A stretch of DNA of 37,526 bases, from NCBI GenBank assembly GCA_050744165.1, contig JBOGGN010000282.1, forward strand, positions 1 to 37,526. Reading direction: 5' to 3'. Position 1 is the first letter of the stretch. Each line of letters opens with the position of its first letter. The notes under the pieces are model-generated. The model saw only the letters and a program-made list of their open reading frames with translations. It ran no database searches and was not told the origin of the DNA. The position numbers and the translations under genes were made by a program. Below, one piece after another: positions 1-8,128 of the stretch. This DNA comes from JBOGGN01 sp050744165 (GTDB lineage: Bacteria; Actinomycetota; Acidimicrobiia; Acidimicrobiales; Palsa-688).

Positions 1-1
1 G

Positions 2-1756
2 CGGGCCGAGGCCCAGCGGGCTGCCGCCGAGCGTGAGGCGGCCGAGGGCGCTGCGGCACGGGCCCAGGCCGAAGCGGTCGCCGAACGGGCTGGTGCAGAG
101 CGGGCGGAGGCGGAGCGAACCCAAGCCGAACGGGCCGATCGGGCGGCGCGTGAAGCGGAGGATCGGATCGAGGCTGCTCGACGGGCCGGCGAGGGGGCGC
201 CCGGACTGGGCAATGTGCCACCATTGCTCACGGTCGAAGCCGAAGCGGTCGACGAGGACGAGGAAGGGGATGCCGACCACGGGCGGGAGCACGCGCCTCG
301 TCCGACGGTCACGACCCATGAGCTGATCCTGGCGGGGCGCACCGACTCATTGCAGGCGGCGCTGGCATCGATCGCCCTGCGCATCGACGCGCTGACGAGC
401 ACTACCTCGACGTTCCGCACCCTGGTCAGCGATCGCATCACCGACTACGCCGAGCAGGTTGGCCGGTTGGCCACCAGCGCCGCGGGGGACATCGACGATT
501 ACCGCCACCTCCACGAACGGGCCATCGATCAGGTCCGGCGCTCGGTCACCGACATCGAGGACAACATTCGCCGCCTCGGCCGTTCGGTGGGCGACCTCGA
601 CGCCAAGGTGAACGCCTTGGTGAGCGCGGTTCACGACAGCGGCGACGCCATCGACCAGTGGAGCAGCGACCGCGACCAGGTCTCCGACGGCATGGTGCGC
701 AGCCTCGAGCGCATCGAAGACGCCATGACCGAGTTGACCGAAGGCAAGGGCGCCGCCAGCTTCGGGCGCCTCGACGAGATCGTGGTGTCGCTCATCGCCG
801 AGAACGACCGCCAGCGCGCCGTGTGGACCGAGTTGCAGCAGCTCGTGGTCGCTCTCGCCGACGACCGCGAGCGCGCCGCCGACGTCCTGGCCCGCCTCGA
901 ACGGGGCATCGCCGATATGACCGTCGGCCGGGAGCGGGGCCTCACCAAGGCGCTTGCCCGCTTGGAGGCCCGCATCGAAGAAGTCGGTGCCGCCATGACG
1001 GGGATCTCGGCCGACGACCTGGCCGCCACCCTGAGCCGCCTGGACACGCGGCTAAAAGAGCTGTCGACGGACCTGGTGGTCGGCCGTGACCGTGACGTTA
1101 CGCGGGCGTTGACCCAGGTGTCCGGGCAAGTGGACGAGTTGGCGGGACTCATTGCCGAGAGCCGCGTGGACTTGTCGCCCCTCGAGGCCCGGCTCAACCG
1201 GCTGGCTCGCACCCCAGCCCCGCAGCCATCGATTGACCTGACCGAGTTGTACGCCCGCTTCGACGATCTCGCCGAGACGGTCTCCCAGCGCGGTCACGAT
1301 CTGGGCGACCTTCAAGGTCGCCTCGAACAGTTGGCCGAGGGGTCCGCCCCCGACCCCAGCTGGGGAGACGCCATCGAGCGCTTGGAGCGAGTGCTGCCGT
1401 CACTCGAGTCGCTCCGGGCCGTCAGCGCGGAGGGCGACCTCGGCGCCCCCGCCGACGATCGCCAGGAGATGTTCGACCGGCTCGACGAGATGGGCCAGCA
1501 AATCGGTGAGCAACTAGAAGCCCTGCGGCGCCGGGTGACGCTGCGGGGAAGGGCGTCAGGTCAGGAGTTCGACGCTGACACCATCGCTGCCATCGCCGAC
1601 GCCGTCGCCGCCCGGCTCAACGGTCACGTCGATGACCCCGACCCCTCCGAACCGCTCGGGTCGGCACCGTCGGACGTTCCGTGGGCGACGCCCGAGACCA
1701 GCGCAAGCATCGGCCACCGACCGCGGCGCATCCGGGATCAGTGGCGGGACACTTGA
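2..1756 (+). CDS. Coiled-coil protein, 5'-truncated by window edge
   Basis: The frame is open from the first bases of the window, so the start lies upstream; 584 residues are visible. The first 70 or so residues are almost only Ala, Glu, Arg and Gln, a charged coiled-coil or single alpha-helix composition. The rest is predicted helical with heptad-like Leu/Ile/Val spacing. Around 900-1150 there are two related segments (GRERGLTKALARLEARI and GRDRDVTRALTQVSGQV), which suggests internal duplication. No signal peptide or membrane segment is visible in the part present. I recognise no enzymatic domain. It resembles long cytoskeletal or scaffold-like coiled-coil proteins, but that is composition only. 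It lies just upstream of the polysaccharide genes in the same direction, with a gap of about 75 bp to the leader peptide, so a shared role is possible but unproven. Confidence 0.75.
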   Translation, partial: RAEAQRAAAEREAAEGAAARAQAEAVAERAGAERAEAERTQAERADRAAREAEDRIEAARRAGEGAPGLGNVPPLLTVEAEAVDEDEEGDADHGREHAPRPTVTTHELILAGRTDSLQAALASIALRIDALTSTTSTFRTLVSDRITDYAEQVGRLATSAAGDIDDYRHLHERAIDQVRRSVTDIEDNIRRLGRSVGDLDAKVNALVSAVHDSGDAIDQWSSDRDQVSDGMVRSLERIEDAMTELTEGKGAASFGRLDEIVVSLIAENDRQRAVWTELQQLVVALADDRERAADVLARLERGIADMTVGRERGLTKALARLEARIEEVGAAMTGISADDLAATLSRLDTRLKELSTDLVVGRDRDVTRALTQVSGQVDELAGLIAESRVDLSPLEARLNRLARTPAPQPSIDLTELYARFDDLAETVSQRGHDLGDLQGRLEQLAEGSAPDPSWGDAIERLERVLPSLESLRAVSAEGDLGAPADDRQEMFDRLDEMGQQIGEQLEALRRRVTLRGRASGQEFDADTIAAIADAVAARLNGHVDDPDPSEPLGSAPSDVPWATPETSASIGHRPRRIRDQWRDT

Positions 1757-1794
1757 CCTGGTAAGGGTTCCTGGGCAGACTGTCGACTTCGGGT

Positions 1795-1810
1795 TTGACA
1801 AGGCTGTCAA
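1795..1810. promoter_or_regulatory. Perfect inverted repeat TTGACA-AGGC-TGTCAA
   Basis: A 6-bp perfect dyad with a 4-nt centre lies 24 nt before the leader-peptide ATG at 1834. Its TTGACA half also matches a -35 hexamer, but no good -10 follows at 16-18 nt. Written as TTGAC-N6-GTCAA, the half-site spacing is that of Crp/Fnr-family operators. Operator or short hairpin are both possible; this is an inference from symmetry alone. Confidence 0.35.
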
Positions 1811-1833
1811 ATGCCTCCGGACGATAGGAGAAC

Positions 1834-1863
1834 ATGCCTGACACCGCGGCGGTGATGGCGTGA
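1834..1863 (+). CDS. Nine-residue leader peptide upstream of sugar transferase
   Basis: ATG at 1834 is preceded by a good Shine-Dalgarno sequence (GGAG at 1827-1830) and encodes MPDTAAVMA before TGA at 1861-1863. That stop overlaps the GTG start of the sugar transferase as GTGA, while the GTG itself has no Shine-Dalgarno of its own. The sequence therefore favours ribosomes loading on the leader and re-initiating on the transferase. The alternative is a frameshift or sequencing error that separated the true ATG start from the main frame. Confidence 0.45.
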   Translation: MPDTAAVMA

Positions 1864-3407
1864 AGTCAGCCAAGGCTGACATCGACGCGTCGACGGCACC
1901 CACCGTGGCGGCCCAACCGCTTTCGGAGGAGATGGTGCCCACGCGGCCCACGCGGCCCGCCCCGATGTGGCTCCGGTGGCTGGAGTTGTGGCGAACCGCC
2001 GCCGCCCACCCGTTGATCCTGTTCGTCGACGCCATGATCGTGGCCGCGGGCGTCCGCCACCTGGGCACAACCCGCCCCACGGCGCTGGCCGCCGGTGCCG
2101 CCTTCGGCCTCATCAGCCCCCTCGTGGGCCTGAACGCCCACCGCACGAGCGTTCAGACGCAGGGGATCCGTTGGTACTTGAAGCCCGTGCTGGTGGTCTG
2201 CGCGGTCATGGTGTTCGGCGTCTCGCTGCTGCAGCCCCACGGGCTGTCGGCGCCCCTCACGGCCGCCGCCCTGATCCGATCGGTGACCCTACTGATCGTC
2301 TTGCGGGTGCTGGCCTGGTACGTCGTCAAGGCAGGCCGCCGCCGCGGTCTCGGCTTGCAGCCCACGCTCGTGATCGGCACCAGCGGCCGGGTAAACGAGT
2401 TGGCCGCGGAACTTGCCGTGTGCCCCGACGTTGGCTTGCGCTTCGCCGCCGGTTACACCCCGACTTTGCCCGACAGCACCGCGGTCGCCGACGGCCACGC
2501 CCAAGCGTTCAGCCTGCTCGACCGCAACGAGATCGACCATGTGCTGTTGGTCAACGACGGCATCGACGAGGCGGTGTTCCGGGAGTTCGTCACCTGGGCG
2601 GACGACCGCCGCGGCTACACGCTGGTCCTGCCGCTGGCCGACATCGTCCGCCACGGCAGCCGGTTCCACGTCGGTCGCTTCCCCGTCGTTCCACTGCCGG
2701 TCGGCATCTCCCGCAACGGCGTCATCGCCAAGCGGGCCTTGGACGTCACCATGGCCGGCCTGCTGGTCCTGCTCACGGCCCCGTTGATGGCGATGATCGC
2801 GGTGGCCGTCAAGCTGAAGGACCGCAATCCGGTCTTCTTCCGCCAGCAACGCGTGGGCAAGCACGGCGAGGCCTTTTCCCTCCTGAAGTTCACAACCATG
2901 TTCGGGACCCCCGAGGAGTACGGGGAGGCGGACGCCGCCTGGGCCGGCCAGAGCCTCGGTGACGTGGACGCGGCTGCGAGCGTCGACCGCCAGACCTCCC
3001 TCGGGCGGTCGCTACGGCGGTGGGACCTCGACGAGCTGCCACAGCTGTTCAACGTGCTCCGGGGCCACATGTCGCTCGTCGGTCCCCGACCGGAGCGGGT
3101 CAGCTACGTCGAGCGCTTCGCCGCTGCCATCGACGGCTACGACGACCGCCACCGGGTGCGCCCGGGGATGACCGGGTGGGCCCAGATCAACGGCCTGCGG
3201 GGCCAGACCCCCCTGGCGCTGCGCACCGCCTTCGACAACGACTATGTGGACCACTGGAGCTTCGGGCTTGACGTGCGCATCCTGGCGCGCACCGTGCCGG
3301 CCATCGTGAAGCTGCCGCCGCCCAACACCGAACGGATGCTGGCCCGCCGGGCCCGCCCGGGCCAGCACGAGGCTGATCACACCGGGCGCCGGGTGCGGCT
3401 TTCCTGA
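1860..3407 (+). CDS. Polyprenyl-phosphate sugar-1-phosphate transferase (exopolysaccharide)
   Basis: 515 residues. Enzymes of this family transfer a sugar-1-phosphate from a nucleotide sugar to undecaprenyl phosphate at the inner membrane, the first step of exopolysaccharide or O-antigen-type repeat units. The layout is that of the WcaJ/WbaP-like group: several N-terminal membrane segments, a central Rossmann-like CoA-binding-type domain (LVIGTSGRVNELAAEL), then from about residue 290 the catalytic domain with a membrane helix (KRALDVTMAGLLVLLTAP). Catalytic-domain motifs are DELPQLFNVLRGHMSLVGPRP and VRPGMTGWAQINGLRG. The usual KFRSM appears as KFTTM. The start is GTG, overlapping the stop of a nine-residue leader as GTGA. 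The TGA stop overlaps the proposed start of the next glycosyltransferase, so the two are probably co-translated. Confidence 0.9.
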   Translation: MKSAKADIDASTAPTVAAQPLSEEMVPTRPTRPAPMWLRWLELWRTAAAHPLILFVDAMIVAAGVRHLGTTRPTALAAGAAFGLISPLVGLNAHRTSVQTQGIRWYLKPVLVVCAVMVFGVSLLQPHGLSAPLTAAALIRSVTLLIVLRVLAWYVVKAGRRRGLGLQPTLVIGTSGRVNELAAELAVCPDVGLRFAAGYTPTLPDSTAVADGHAQAFSLLDRNEIDHVLLVNDGIDEAVFREFVTWADDRRGYTLVLPLADIVRHGSRFHVGRFPVVPLPVGISRNGVIAKRALDVTMAGLLVLLTAPLMAMIAVAVKLKDRNPVFFRQQRVGKHGEAFSLLKFTTMFGTPEEYGEADAAWAGQSLGDVDAAASVDRQTSLGRSLRRWDLDELPQLFNVLRGHMSLVGPRPERVSYVERFAAAIDGYDDRHRVRPGMTGWAQINGLRGQTPLALRTAFDNDYVDHWSFGLDVRILARTVPAIVKLPPPNTERMLARRARPGQHEADHTGRRVRLS

Positions 3408-4717
3408 GCGAACCGGCACCCCTCCGCGTCCTCCATGTTCTCGAGGCGGTCCGGGGGGGCACGCTTCGCTATGTCCTCGATGTGGTCTCCGCCACTCCAG
3501 GGACCGAGCATCACGTCGCCCTGCCGAGCCGTCAGGGCCTGGCAGGGCGCTCGGGTGCCATGGTGGAGGTGACCGGAGCCGACGAGCTGGAGGCTCGAGG
3601 CGCCGAGGTCCACACCGTCGACATGCGTCGCAACCCGTTGCACCCGGCCAATGCGCGGGCGGTGGCCAGCGTGACCGGGTTGATCAGCGAGTTGGAGCCG
3701 GCGGTGGTCCACGGGCACAGTTCGGTGGGAGGCGCCGTGGCGCGAGTGGCTGCCACTGGATGGTCTCTCCCGGGTGCACCCTTTGGTCTCCGGGCCCGCC
3801 GGGCGCTTCGAACGGTGCCCGCGGCATTCACGCCCAACGGACTGATGACCTCGGCGCCGGCAGTGGCCTTTGAACGCCTGTTCGGGCCCCTGACCTCCCG
3901 GTTGATCGCCGTGTCGGCCTCCGAGGGAAGTTTGGCGGTCGATCTCGGCCTGGTCCCCGCCGATCGGGTGCGGGTCATCCCGAACGGCATCGAACTGCTC
4001 TGCGGCGGCGAGGACGGGCCCGCAGTGGGCGGCGGCCGTGGTGTCGCTCCAGTCGGCGCCGCCCGGCGACTGGCAGCGCCTGGGCGCCTGGCAGCGGCTG
4101 GGCGACTGCGCACCCAGCTGGGATTGCCCGCGGGCACGCCGTTGATCGGCACCATTGCCCGGATGGTTCCCCAGAAAGCCCCCGAGGCGGTGCTGGCGGC
4201 GTGGGGTGAGGTCGCCCGCCGGCGGCCGCACGTCCACTTCGTGTGGATCGGCCTCGGACCTCGGCAGCGGTCGGTCACCCGTTGCGTGGCCCGCGAGGGA
4301 CTGGGCCGCCGCTTCCACCAGATCCCCCACCTCGCCGGGGCCGCCTCCGCCGTGGGCGAGTTCGACGCGCTGGTCCTGCTGTCCCGGTACGAGGGCGGTC
4401 CCTATGTCCCGCTTGAGGCGATGCGGGCCGGCGTTCCGGTCGTGCTGTCCGACGTCGTGGGCAACCGGGACACCGTCGAGTCGGGCGTTACCGGTTTCCT
4501 CGTTCCCTTCGGTGACGCCGCCGCCGCGGCCGACGCCATCGTCGGGCTGCTGGACGACCGCCACTGCCGCCGCGCCATCGTCGCTGCCGCGTCGGAACGG
4601 CTGCGGCGGGACTTCGGTGTCCAGTTGATGGGCGAGCGCCTGGCGGCGCTCTATCGGGAGATGGCAGTCGCCGGGCCCAGCGCTCGGGTGGCCCGAATAC
4701 CTACCGTATTTGGATAG
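3404..4717 (+). CDS. GT4-family glycosyltransferase, probable CTG start
   Basis: About 437 residues. A retaining GT-B glycosyltransferase that probably adds a sugar to the lipid-linked unit begun by the upstream transferase. C-terminal GT4 signatures are clear: RVIPNGIE, then YEGGPYVPLEAMRAGVPVV with the E-x7-E pair, and GVTGFLVPFGD. The first standard start in frame is GTG at 3482, but translation upstream gives LRVLHVLEAVRGGTLRYVL, the expected first beta-strand and glycine loop of GT4 enzymes. Between the in-frame stop at 3374 and 3482 the only plausible initiator is CTG at 3404, which overlaps the previous stop as CTGA. A low-complexity Gly/Ala/Arg insert after NGIE contains an 18-bp tandem duplication (4070-4105). 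The acceptor and donor sugars cannot be read from the sequence. Confidence 0.85.
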   Translation: MSEPAPLRVLHVLEAVRGGTLRYVLDVVSATPGTEHHVALPSRQGLAGRSGAMVEVTGADELEARGAEVHTVDMRRNPLHPANARAVASVTGLISELEPAVVHGHSSVGGAVARVAATGWSLPGAPFGLRARRALRTVPAAFTPNGLMTSAPAVAFERLFGPLTSRLIAVSASEGSLAVDLGLVPADRVRVIPNGIELLCGGEDGPAVGGGRGVAPVGAARRLAAPGRLAAAGRLRTQLGLPAGTPLIGTIARMVPQKAPEAVLAAWGEVARRRPHVHFVWIGLGPRQRSVTRCVAREGLGRRFHQIPHLAGAASAVGEFDALVLLSRYEGGPYVPLEAMRAGVPVVLSDVVGNRDTVESGVTGFLVPFGDAAAAADAIVGLLDDRHCRRAIVAAASERLRRDFGVQLMGERLAALYREMAVAGPSARVARIPTVFG

Positions 4718-4726
4718 TTTTTCGGG

Positions 4727-5446
4727 TCACCCCGACTCGCCTTCGGTGTTCGGGGCGGCTGCCACGCCGCCAACCCGAGACCGGCGACGGAGCACTCGCA
4801 ACGAACCGCACGCCAGTGACGAGCAGTCGTCGAACCACCCCGACGCCTTGGCCTCGCAGTACAACTCGTAGGGCGCCCGCCCGCCGTCGGCCGGGTCGGG
4901 GAAGACGTCGTGGATGGCAAGCAGGCCTCCGGCAAGCACCTTGGGCGCCCACGCCTCGTAATCAGCCCATGCCACCTCGTCCCCATGGCCGCCGTCGATG
5001 AACAACAGGCTGAGCGGTGTGGACCACTGCGCGGCCACCACAACCGACATCCCCACCACCAGGACCACGTCGCCCTCGAGCCCCGCCCGCTCGATCGTGG
5101 CCCGAGCCGCGGGGAGGCTGTCCATGCGACCGGTGGCGGTGTCGACGAGCGAGGGGTCATGGTGCTCCCAACCGGGTTGGAGCTCCTCAGAGCCACGGTG
5201 GTGGTCGACGGAGAACAGCGGCGTCGCCAGGTCGACAGCGGCGGCCGCCAGGTAAAGCGCCGACTTCCCGCAGTAGGTGCCGATCTCCAGCATCGGTCCT
5301 GCCGAGCCCGGCGCCCGGCGCGCCGCCCGAAAGAGAGCGAGGCCTTCGTTGTCGGGCATGAAACCCTTCACCGCGGGCGCAAGGGCCAGAAGACGGCGGG
5401 CCCGATCGCTCACCACGGGAGCCTCCAAGTCCGCCACCACGTCCAA
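4727..5446 (-). CDS. Class I SAM-dependent methyltransferase
   Basis: 239 residues, Methyltransf_24-like. Motif I is LEIGTYCGKSALYLA, and an acidic motif LLFIDGGHGDEVAWADYE follows, typical of small-molecule or sugar methyltransferases with a DGxH metal/SAM region. A KVLAGGLLAIHDVF segment matches the post-motif strand of the fold. The start is TTG at 5446; internal GTG codons at 5440 and 5437 are alternatives, and no clear Shine-Dalgarno decides. It lies 44 nt downstream of the gtrA-like gene on the same strand and is tail-to-tail with the GT4 gene (9 nt apart). The setting suggests methylation of a surface polysaccharide, but the substrate is unknown. Confidence 0.8.
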   Translation of the reverse strand: MDVVADLEAPVVSDRARRLLALAPAVKGFMPDNEGLALFRAARRAPGSAGPMLEIGTYCGKSALYLAAAAVDLATPLFSVDHHRGSEELQPGWEHHDPSLVDTATGRMDSLPAARATIERAGLEGDVVLVVGMSVVVAAQWSTPLSLLFIDGGHGDEVAWADYEAWAPKVLAGGLLAIHDVFPDPADGGRAPYELYCEAKASGWFDDCSSLACGSLRVLRRRSRVGGVAAAPNTEGESG

Positions 5447-5490
5447 TGCGCAGGTCAGCGTCGCGCCCCGGCGCTCGGGCTGAGTGGGCG

Positions 5491-6051
5491 CTAGCCGGCG
5501 ACGGCGCTCGGGTCGGGACCCGCCCCGCCGCCAGCCCCGACAGTCGCGGCGGCGCTTCTGGCAGCGCCGTCCGTCGCCGTCTCACCGGCGGCAGATCCGT
5601 CGCCGGTGAACAGCAACCGGTTGATGATGAGGAACTTGCCGATCCACAACACGCCAAAGGCCCCGATGAACGCCCCCTCGATTATCGCCACCTTCGGCAG
5701 CCGGGACAGGTCGTGGTGGCGGGCGTAGACCTGTGCCTTGCTCGAGGTCCAAGTCGAGAAGGCCAGCCCGATGAAGGCCATGACCCAGAACGGGACTACC
5801 TCCTTCAGGACGTGTCCGGTGCCCGACATCCCCCAGGCCCAACGGCGGTTGAGGACATAAGACGGGATGGTCGTCACTGCGCAGGTGACGATGGCGGCCG
5901 AGGTGGCACTCCACTGGAGCACCCCGACGAGGAACGCCAGGATGACGAAGCTGAGAACGACACAGATGACCGATGTGGCGCTGTACCGGATCATCTTCTT
6001 GCCCTCCGGGCTCTTGGCCAGGGCGAGCAGATCAGAAGGTGTCAGGCGCAC
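5491..6051 (-). CDS. GtrA-like membrane protein
   Basis: 186 residues. Four hydrophobic segments with the GtrA arrangement: an N-terminal soluble stretch, FVILAFLVGVLQW-type first helix, then the conserved loop YVLNRRWAWG that marks this family. GtrA proteins are thought to help move polyprenyl-linked sugars across the membrane in O-antigen glucosylation and arabinogalactan synthesis. The C-terminal 35 residues are a low-complexity Ala/Gly/Thr tail. It fits with the neighbouring sugar transferase, glycosyltransferase and methyltransferase as a surface-glycan block. GTG start at 6051 with no Shine-Dalgarno; a TACCCT hexamer lies 7 nt upstream, suggesting a leaderless mRNA. Confidence 0.85.
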   Translation of the reverse strand: MRLTPSDLLALAKSPEGKKMIRYSATSVICVVLSFVILAFLVGVLQWSATSAAIVTCAVTTIPSYVLNRRWAWGMSGTGHVLKEVVPFWVMAFIGLAFSTWTSSKAQVYARHHDLSRLPKVAIIEGAFIGAFGVLWIGKFLIINRLLFTGDGSAAGETATDGAARSAAATVGAGGGAGPDPSAVAG

Positions 6052-6058
6052 GCCCGTC

Positions 6059-6064
6059 AGGGTA
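6059..6064 (-). promoter_or_regulatory. Putative -10 box TACCCT, leaderless GtrA-like gene
   Basis: The hexamer ends 7 nt before the GTG start at 6051, which would put transcription start at or next to the start codon. No convincing -35 and no Shine-Dalgarno are seen. Confidence 0.35.
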
Positions 6065-6085
6065 CTTGGCAGGCGTCGGACAGCG

Positions 6086-7357
6086 TCAGGCGCGCTGGTG
6101 GATGGGCACGTACTGGCGCTCGTCGACGCCCGCCCACAGCTGGCGCGGCCGGTAGATCTTCTGGTCCTGGATGAGCAGTTCCTCGTAGTGGGCCAGCCAC
6201 CCGGTGGTACGGGGGATGGCGAAGAGGACGGTGAACATCTCGATCGGAAAGCCCATGGCCTGGTAAATCAGACCGGAGTAGAAGTCCACGTTGGGGTACA
6301 GGCGCCGCGAGATGAAGTAGTCGTCGGAAAGGGCCGCCTCCTCCAGCTTGAGGGCGATGTCGAGCAGCGGGTTTTTCCCGGTGACCTCGAATACGTCGTC
6401 GGCGACCTTCTTGATGATGCGGGCCCGAGGGTCGTAGTTCTTATAGACGCGGTGGCCGAAGCCCTGCAGCTTGCCGTGACCCGTCTTGACGGCCGCGATG
6501 AAATCGGGGACGTTCTCGATTGAGCCGATCTCGCCCAGCATCTTGATGACCGCTTCGTTGGCACCGCCGTGGCGGGGTCCGTAGAGCGCCGCGCAGGCGG
6601 CGGCGCAGGCCTCATAGGGGTCGGCGTGGGCCGAGGCGACCGTCCGCAGGGCAAGGGTGCCACAGTTCTGCTCGTGGTCGGCGTGAAGGATGAACAGCAC
6701 GTCGAGGGCGTGGGCCAGCACCGGGTCGGCGACGTAGTGCGGTTCGGCCACCTTCCACATCATCGAGAGGAAGTTCTCGGCGAACGACAGCGAGTTGTCG
6801 GGGTACACAAACGGCATGCCGACACTGAAGCGGTGGCAGGCGGCGGCCAAGGTCGGCATCTTGGCGATCAGCCGGATCACCTGCTTGTAGCGGGTCGCGG
6901 CGTCGTCCACCTGCTTGGCTTCCAGGTAGAAGGTCGACAGGGCCCCGACCGCCGACACCAGCATCCCCATGGGGTGAGCGTCGTAGTGGAAACCTTCCAG
7001 AAAGCGCTTGCGCATGTTCTCGTGGATGAACGTGTGGTACGTGATCTCGTGCAACCAGGCCTGATACTCGGTCTCGGTCGGCAACTCCCCGTGCAGCAGC
7101 AGATAGGACACTTCGAGGTACGACGAGTGGGCGGCTAGCTGCTCGATCGGGTACCCCCGATAGCGCAGGACGCCGGCGTCGCCGTCGAGGTAGGTGATGG
7201 CGCTCGGCCCGAGGGCCGTAGTGGTGAATCCCGGGTCGGATAACCAGATTCCGGGCAGAAGTTTGCGCCACTCGTCGGCGGAAACCCCGCCGTCGACGAT
7301 GGGGATCTCGACGGTATTGCCGGTCCGGTTGTCAGTGATGGTGATCGATTCGGCCAT
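6086..7357 (-). CDS. gltA: Citrate synthase
   Basis: 423 residues. Condenses acetyl-CoA and oxaloacetate to citrate, the entry step of the TCA cycle. It aligns by position with the E. coli type I hexameric enzyme: catalytic His263 in GPRHGGANEA, His302 in GFGHRVYKNYDPRA, and Asp358 in NVDFYSG, plus the LHADHEQN substrate region near 225-231. The short N-terminal domain (ITDNRTGNTVEIP) is also type I. The frame stays open upstream, but ATG at 7357 is chosen because it gives the family N-terminus and is preceded by AGGGGG 4 nt away. Monocistronic; 33 nt separate it from the GtrA-like gene downstream. Confidence 0.97.
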   Translation of the reverse strand: MAESITITDNRTGNTVEIPIVDGGVSADEWRKLLPGIWLSDPGFTTTALGPSAITYLDGDAGVLRYRGYPIEQLAAHSSYLEVSYLLLHGELPTETEYQAWLHEITYHTFIHENMRKRFLEGFHYDAHPMGMLVSAVGALSTFYLEAKQVDDAATRYKQVIRLIAKMPTLAAACHRFSVGMPFVYPDNSLSFAENFLSMMWKVAEPHYVADPVLAHALDVLFILHADHEQNCGTLALRTVASAHADPYEACAAACAALYGPRHGGANEAVIKMLGEIGSIENVPDFIAAVKTGHGKLQGFGHRVYKNYDPRARIIKKVADDVFEVTGKNPLLDIALKLEEAALSDDYFISRRLYPNVDFYSGLIYQAMGFPIEMFTVLFAIPRTTGWLAHYEELLIQDQKIYRPRQLWAGVDERQYVPIHQRA

Positions 7358-7467
7358 GGGACCCCCTGTCGCCGCAGAGTCGCGTCGAGACGTGGCGGGC
7401 GCGCCCTTTGCGCCTACCTTTCGATGGTACCGCCGCTGTCTGTGACCCCTGGCGGGCTCCTGGGCGG

Positions 7468-7923
7468 TCAGCCAGCCCGGAACCGGTACACGTTGGTCTG
7501 GCGAATCTCGAACCCCAGCCGCCGGTAGAGCCGGTTGGCCGCCTCTCGCGACGGTCGTGACGTCAGGTCGACCGTGCGGGCGCCGGCCGCGGCCGCCAGC
7601 TCGATGGCCCGCCGGGACAGGGCTTCCCCGACGCCGCCACCTCGGGCCGAACGGTCCACGACCACATCCTCGATCCACGCCCGGACCCCGGTCGGAATGC
7701 GGAACACGGCCAGGGTGAGCATCCCCACCGCGGGCTCCCCCGCCACCAGCTCCCCCGCCACCAGCTCCCCCGCCACCAGCAAGGTGGTCGCGGGCGACGC
7801 CACGATGGCCTCCAACTCGGCTCGGCTCGGCGGCGCCGCGGACGACGACAGCTGGCTCACCAGGCGGCCGACCGCGTCCACCAGGTCGTCGGTCACCACC
7901 GTGACCTCCGAGACGGTCACCAC
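7468..7923 (-). CDS. GNAT-family N-acetyltransferase with VAGEL repeat
   Basis: 151 residues. The acetyl-CoA site is visible as RGGGVGEALSRRAIELA (motif A, R/Q-x-x-G-x-G/A), followed by the typical motif B end REAANRLYRRLGFEI. The substrate is unknown. Between two beta-strands the protein carries VAGELVAGELVAGEP, encoded by a 15-bp tandem repeat, an unusual place for length variation. The frame starts with two GTG codons (7923 and 7920) and no Shine-Dalgarno; a TAGGCT hexamer at 7930-7935 lies 6 or 9 nt before them, consistent with a leaderless message. It is divergent from the PAC2 gene and downstream of nothing on its own strand, so probably a single-gene unit. Confidence 0.85.
   Translation of the reverse strand: MVTVSEVTVVTDDLVDAVGRLVSQLSSSAAPPSRAELEAIVASPATTLLVAGELVAGELVAGEPAVGMLTLAVFRIPTGVRAWIEDVVVDRSARGGGVGEALSRRAIELAAAAGARTVDLTSRPSREAANRLYRRLGFEIRQTNVYRFRAG
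7735..7780. repeat. 15-bp in-frame tandem repeat inside the GNAT gene
   Basis: The unit CGCCACCAGCTCCCC occurs twice exactly (7741-7755, 7756-7770), with a partial third copy to 7780 and a partial unit before 7741. Being a multiple of three it changes protein length without shifting the frame. Confidence 0.9.
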
Positions 7924-7929
7924 CCGGCC

Positions 7930-7935
7930 AGCCTA
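7930..7935 (-). promoter_or_regulatory. Putative -10 box TAGGCT, leaderless GNAT gene
   Basis: TAnnnT hexamer 6 nt before GTG 7923 and 9 nt before GTG 7920; no Shine-Dalgarno. Confidence 0.35.
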
Positions 7936-8114
7936 GGGCCATGATGCCAACCCCTGGGCACCGCCGCTTTGCGGGATATTCACGGTGGATTAACAAAAAA
8001 TCGGGTGTGATTCCGCTCCTCGCTCGGTAGGGTAATTTGCCAGTGGGAGGGTGCGGCCGGTTGACTCCCCCCCTGTCCGCCGGCCCCCTCCCCCTTCAAT
8101 CCCAGCAGCACCGG

Positions 8115-8120
8115 TAGCGT
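8115..8120 (+). promoter_or_regulatory. Putative -10 box TAGCGT, leaderless PAC2 gene
   Basis: TAnnnT hexamer 8 nt before ATG 8129. The rest of the divergent intergenic region (7924-8128) holds AT-rich patches near 7970-8035 but nothing else I can name. Confidence 0.35.
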
Positions 8121-8128
8121 AAAGGTCC

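Noticed and set aside
6086..7996. 636-residue open frame containing citrate synthase
   Set aside because: The upstream 213 codons run antisense through the GNAT gene and are Gly/Arg noise; ATG 7357 has a Shine-Dalgarno and the right length.
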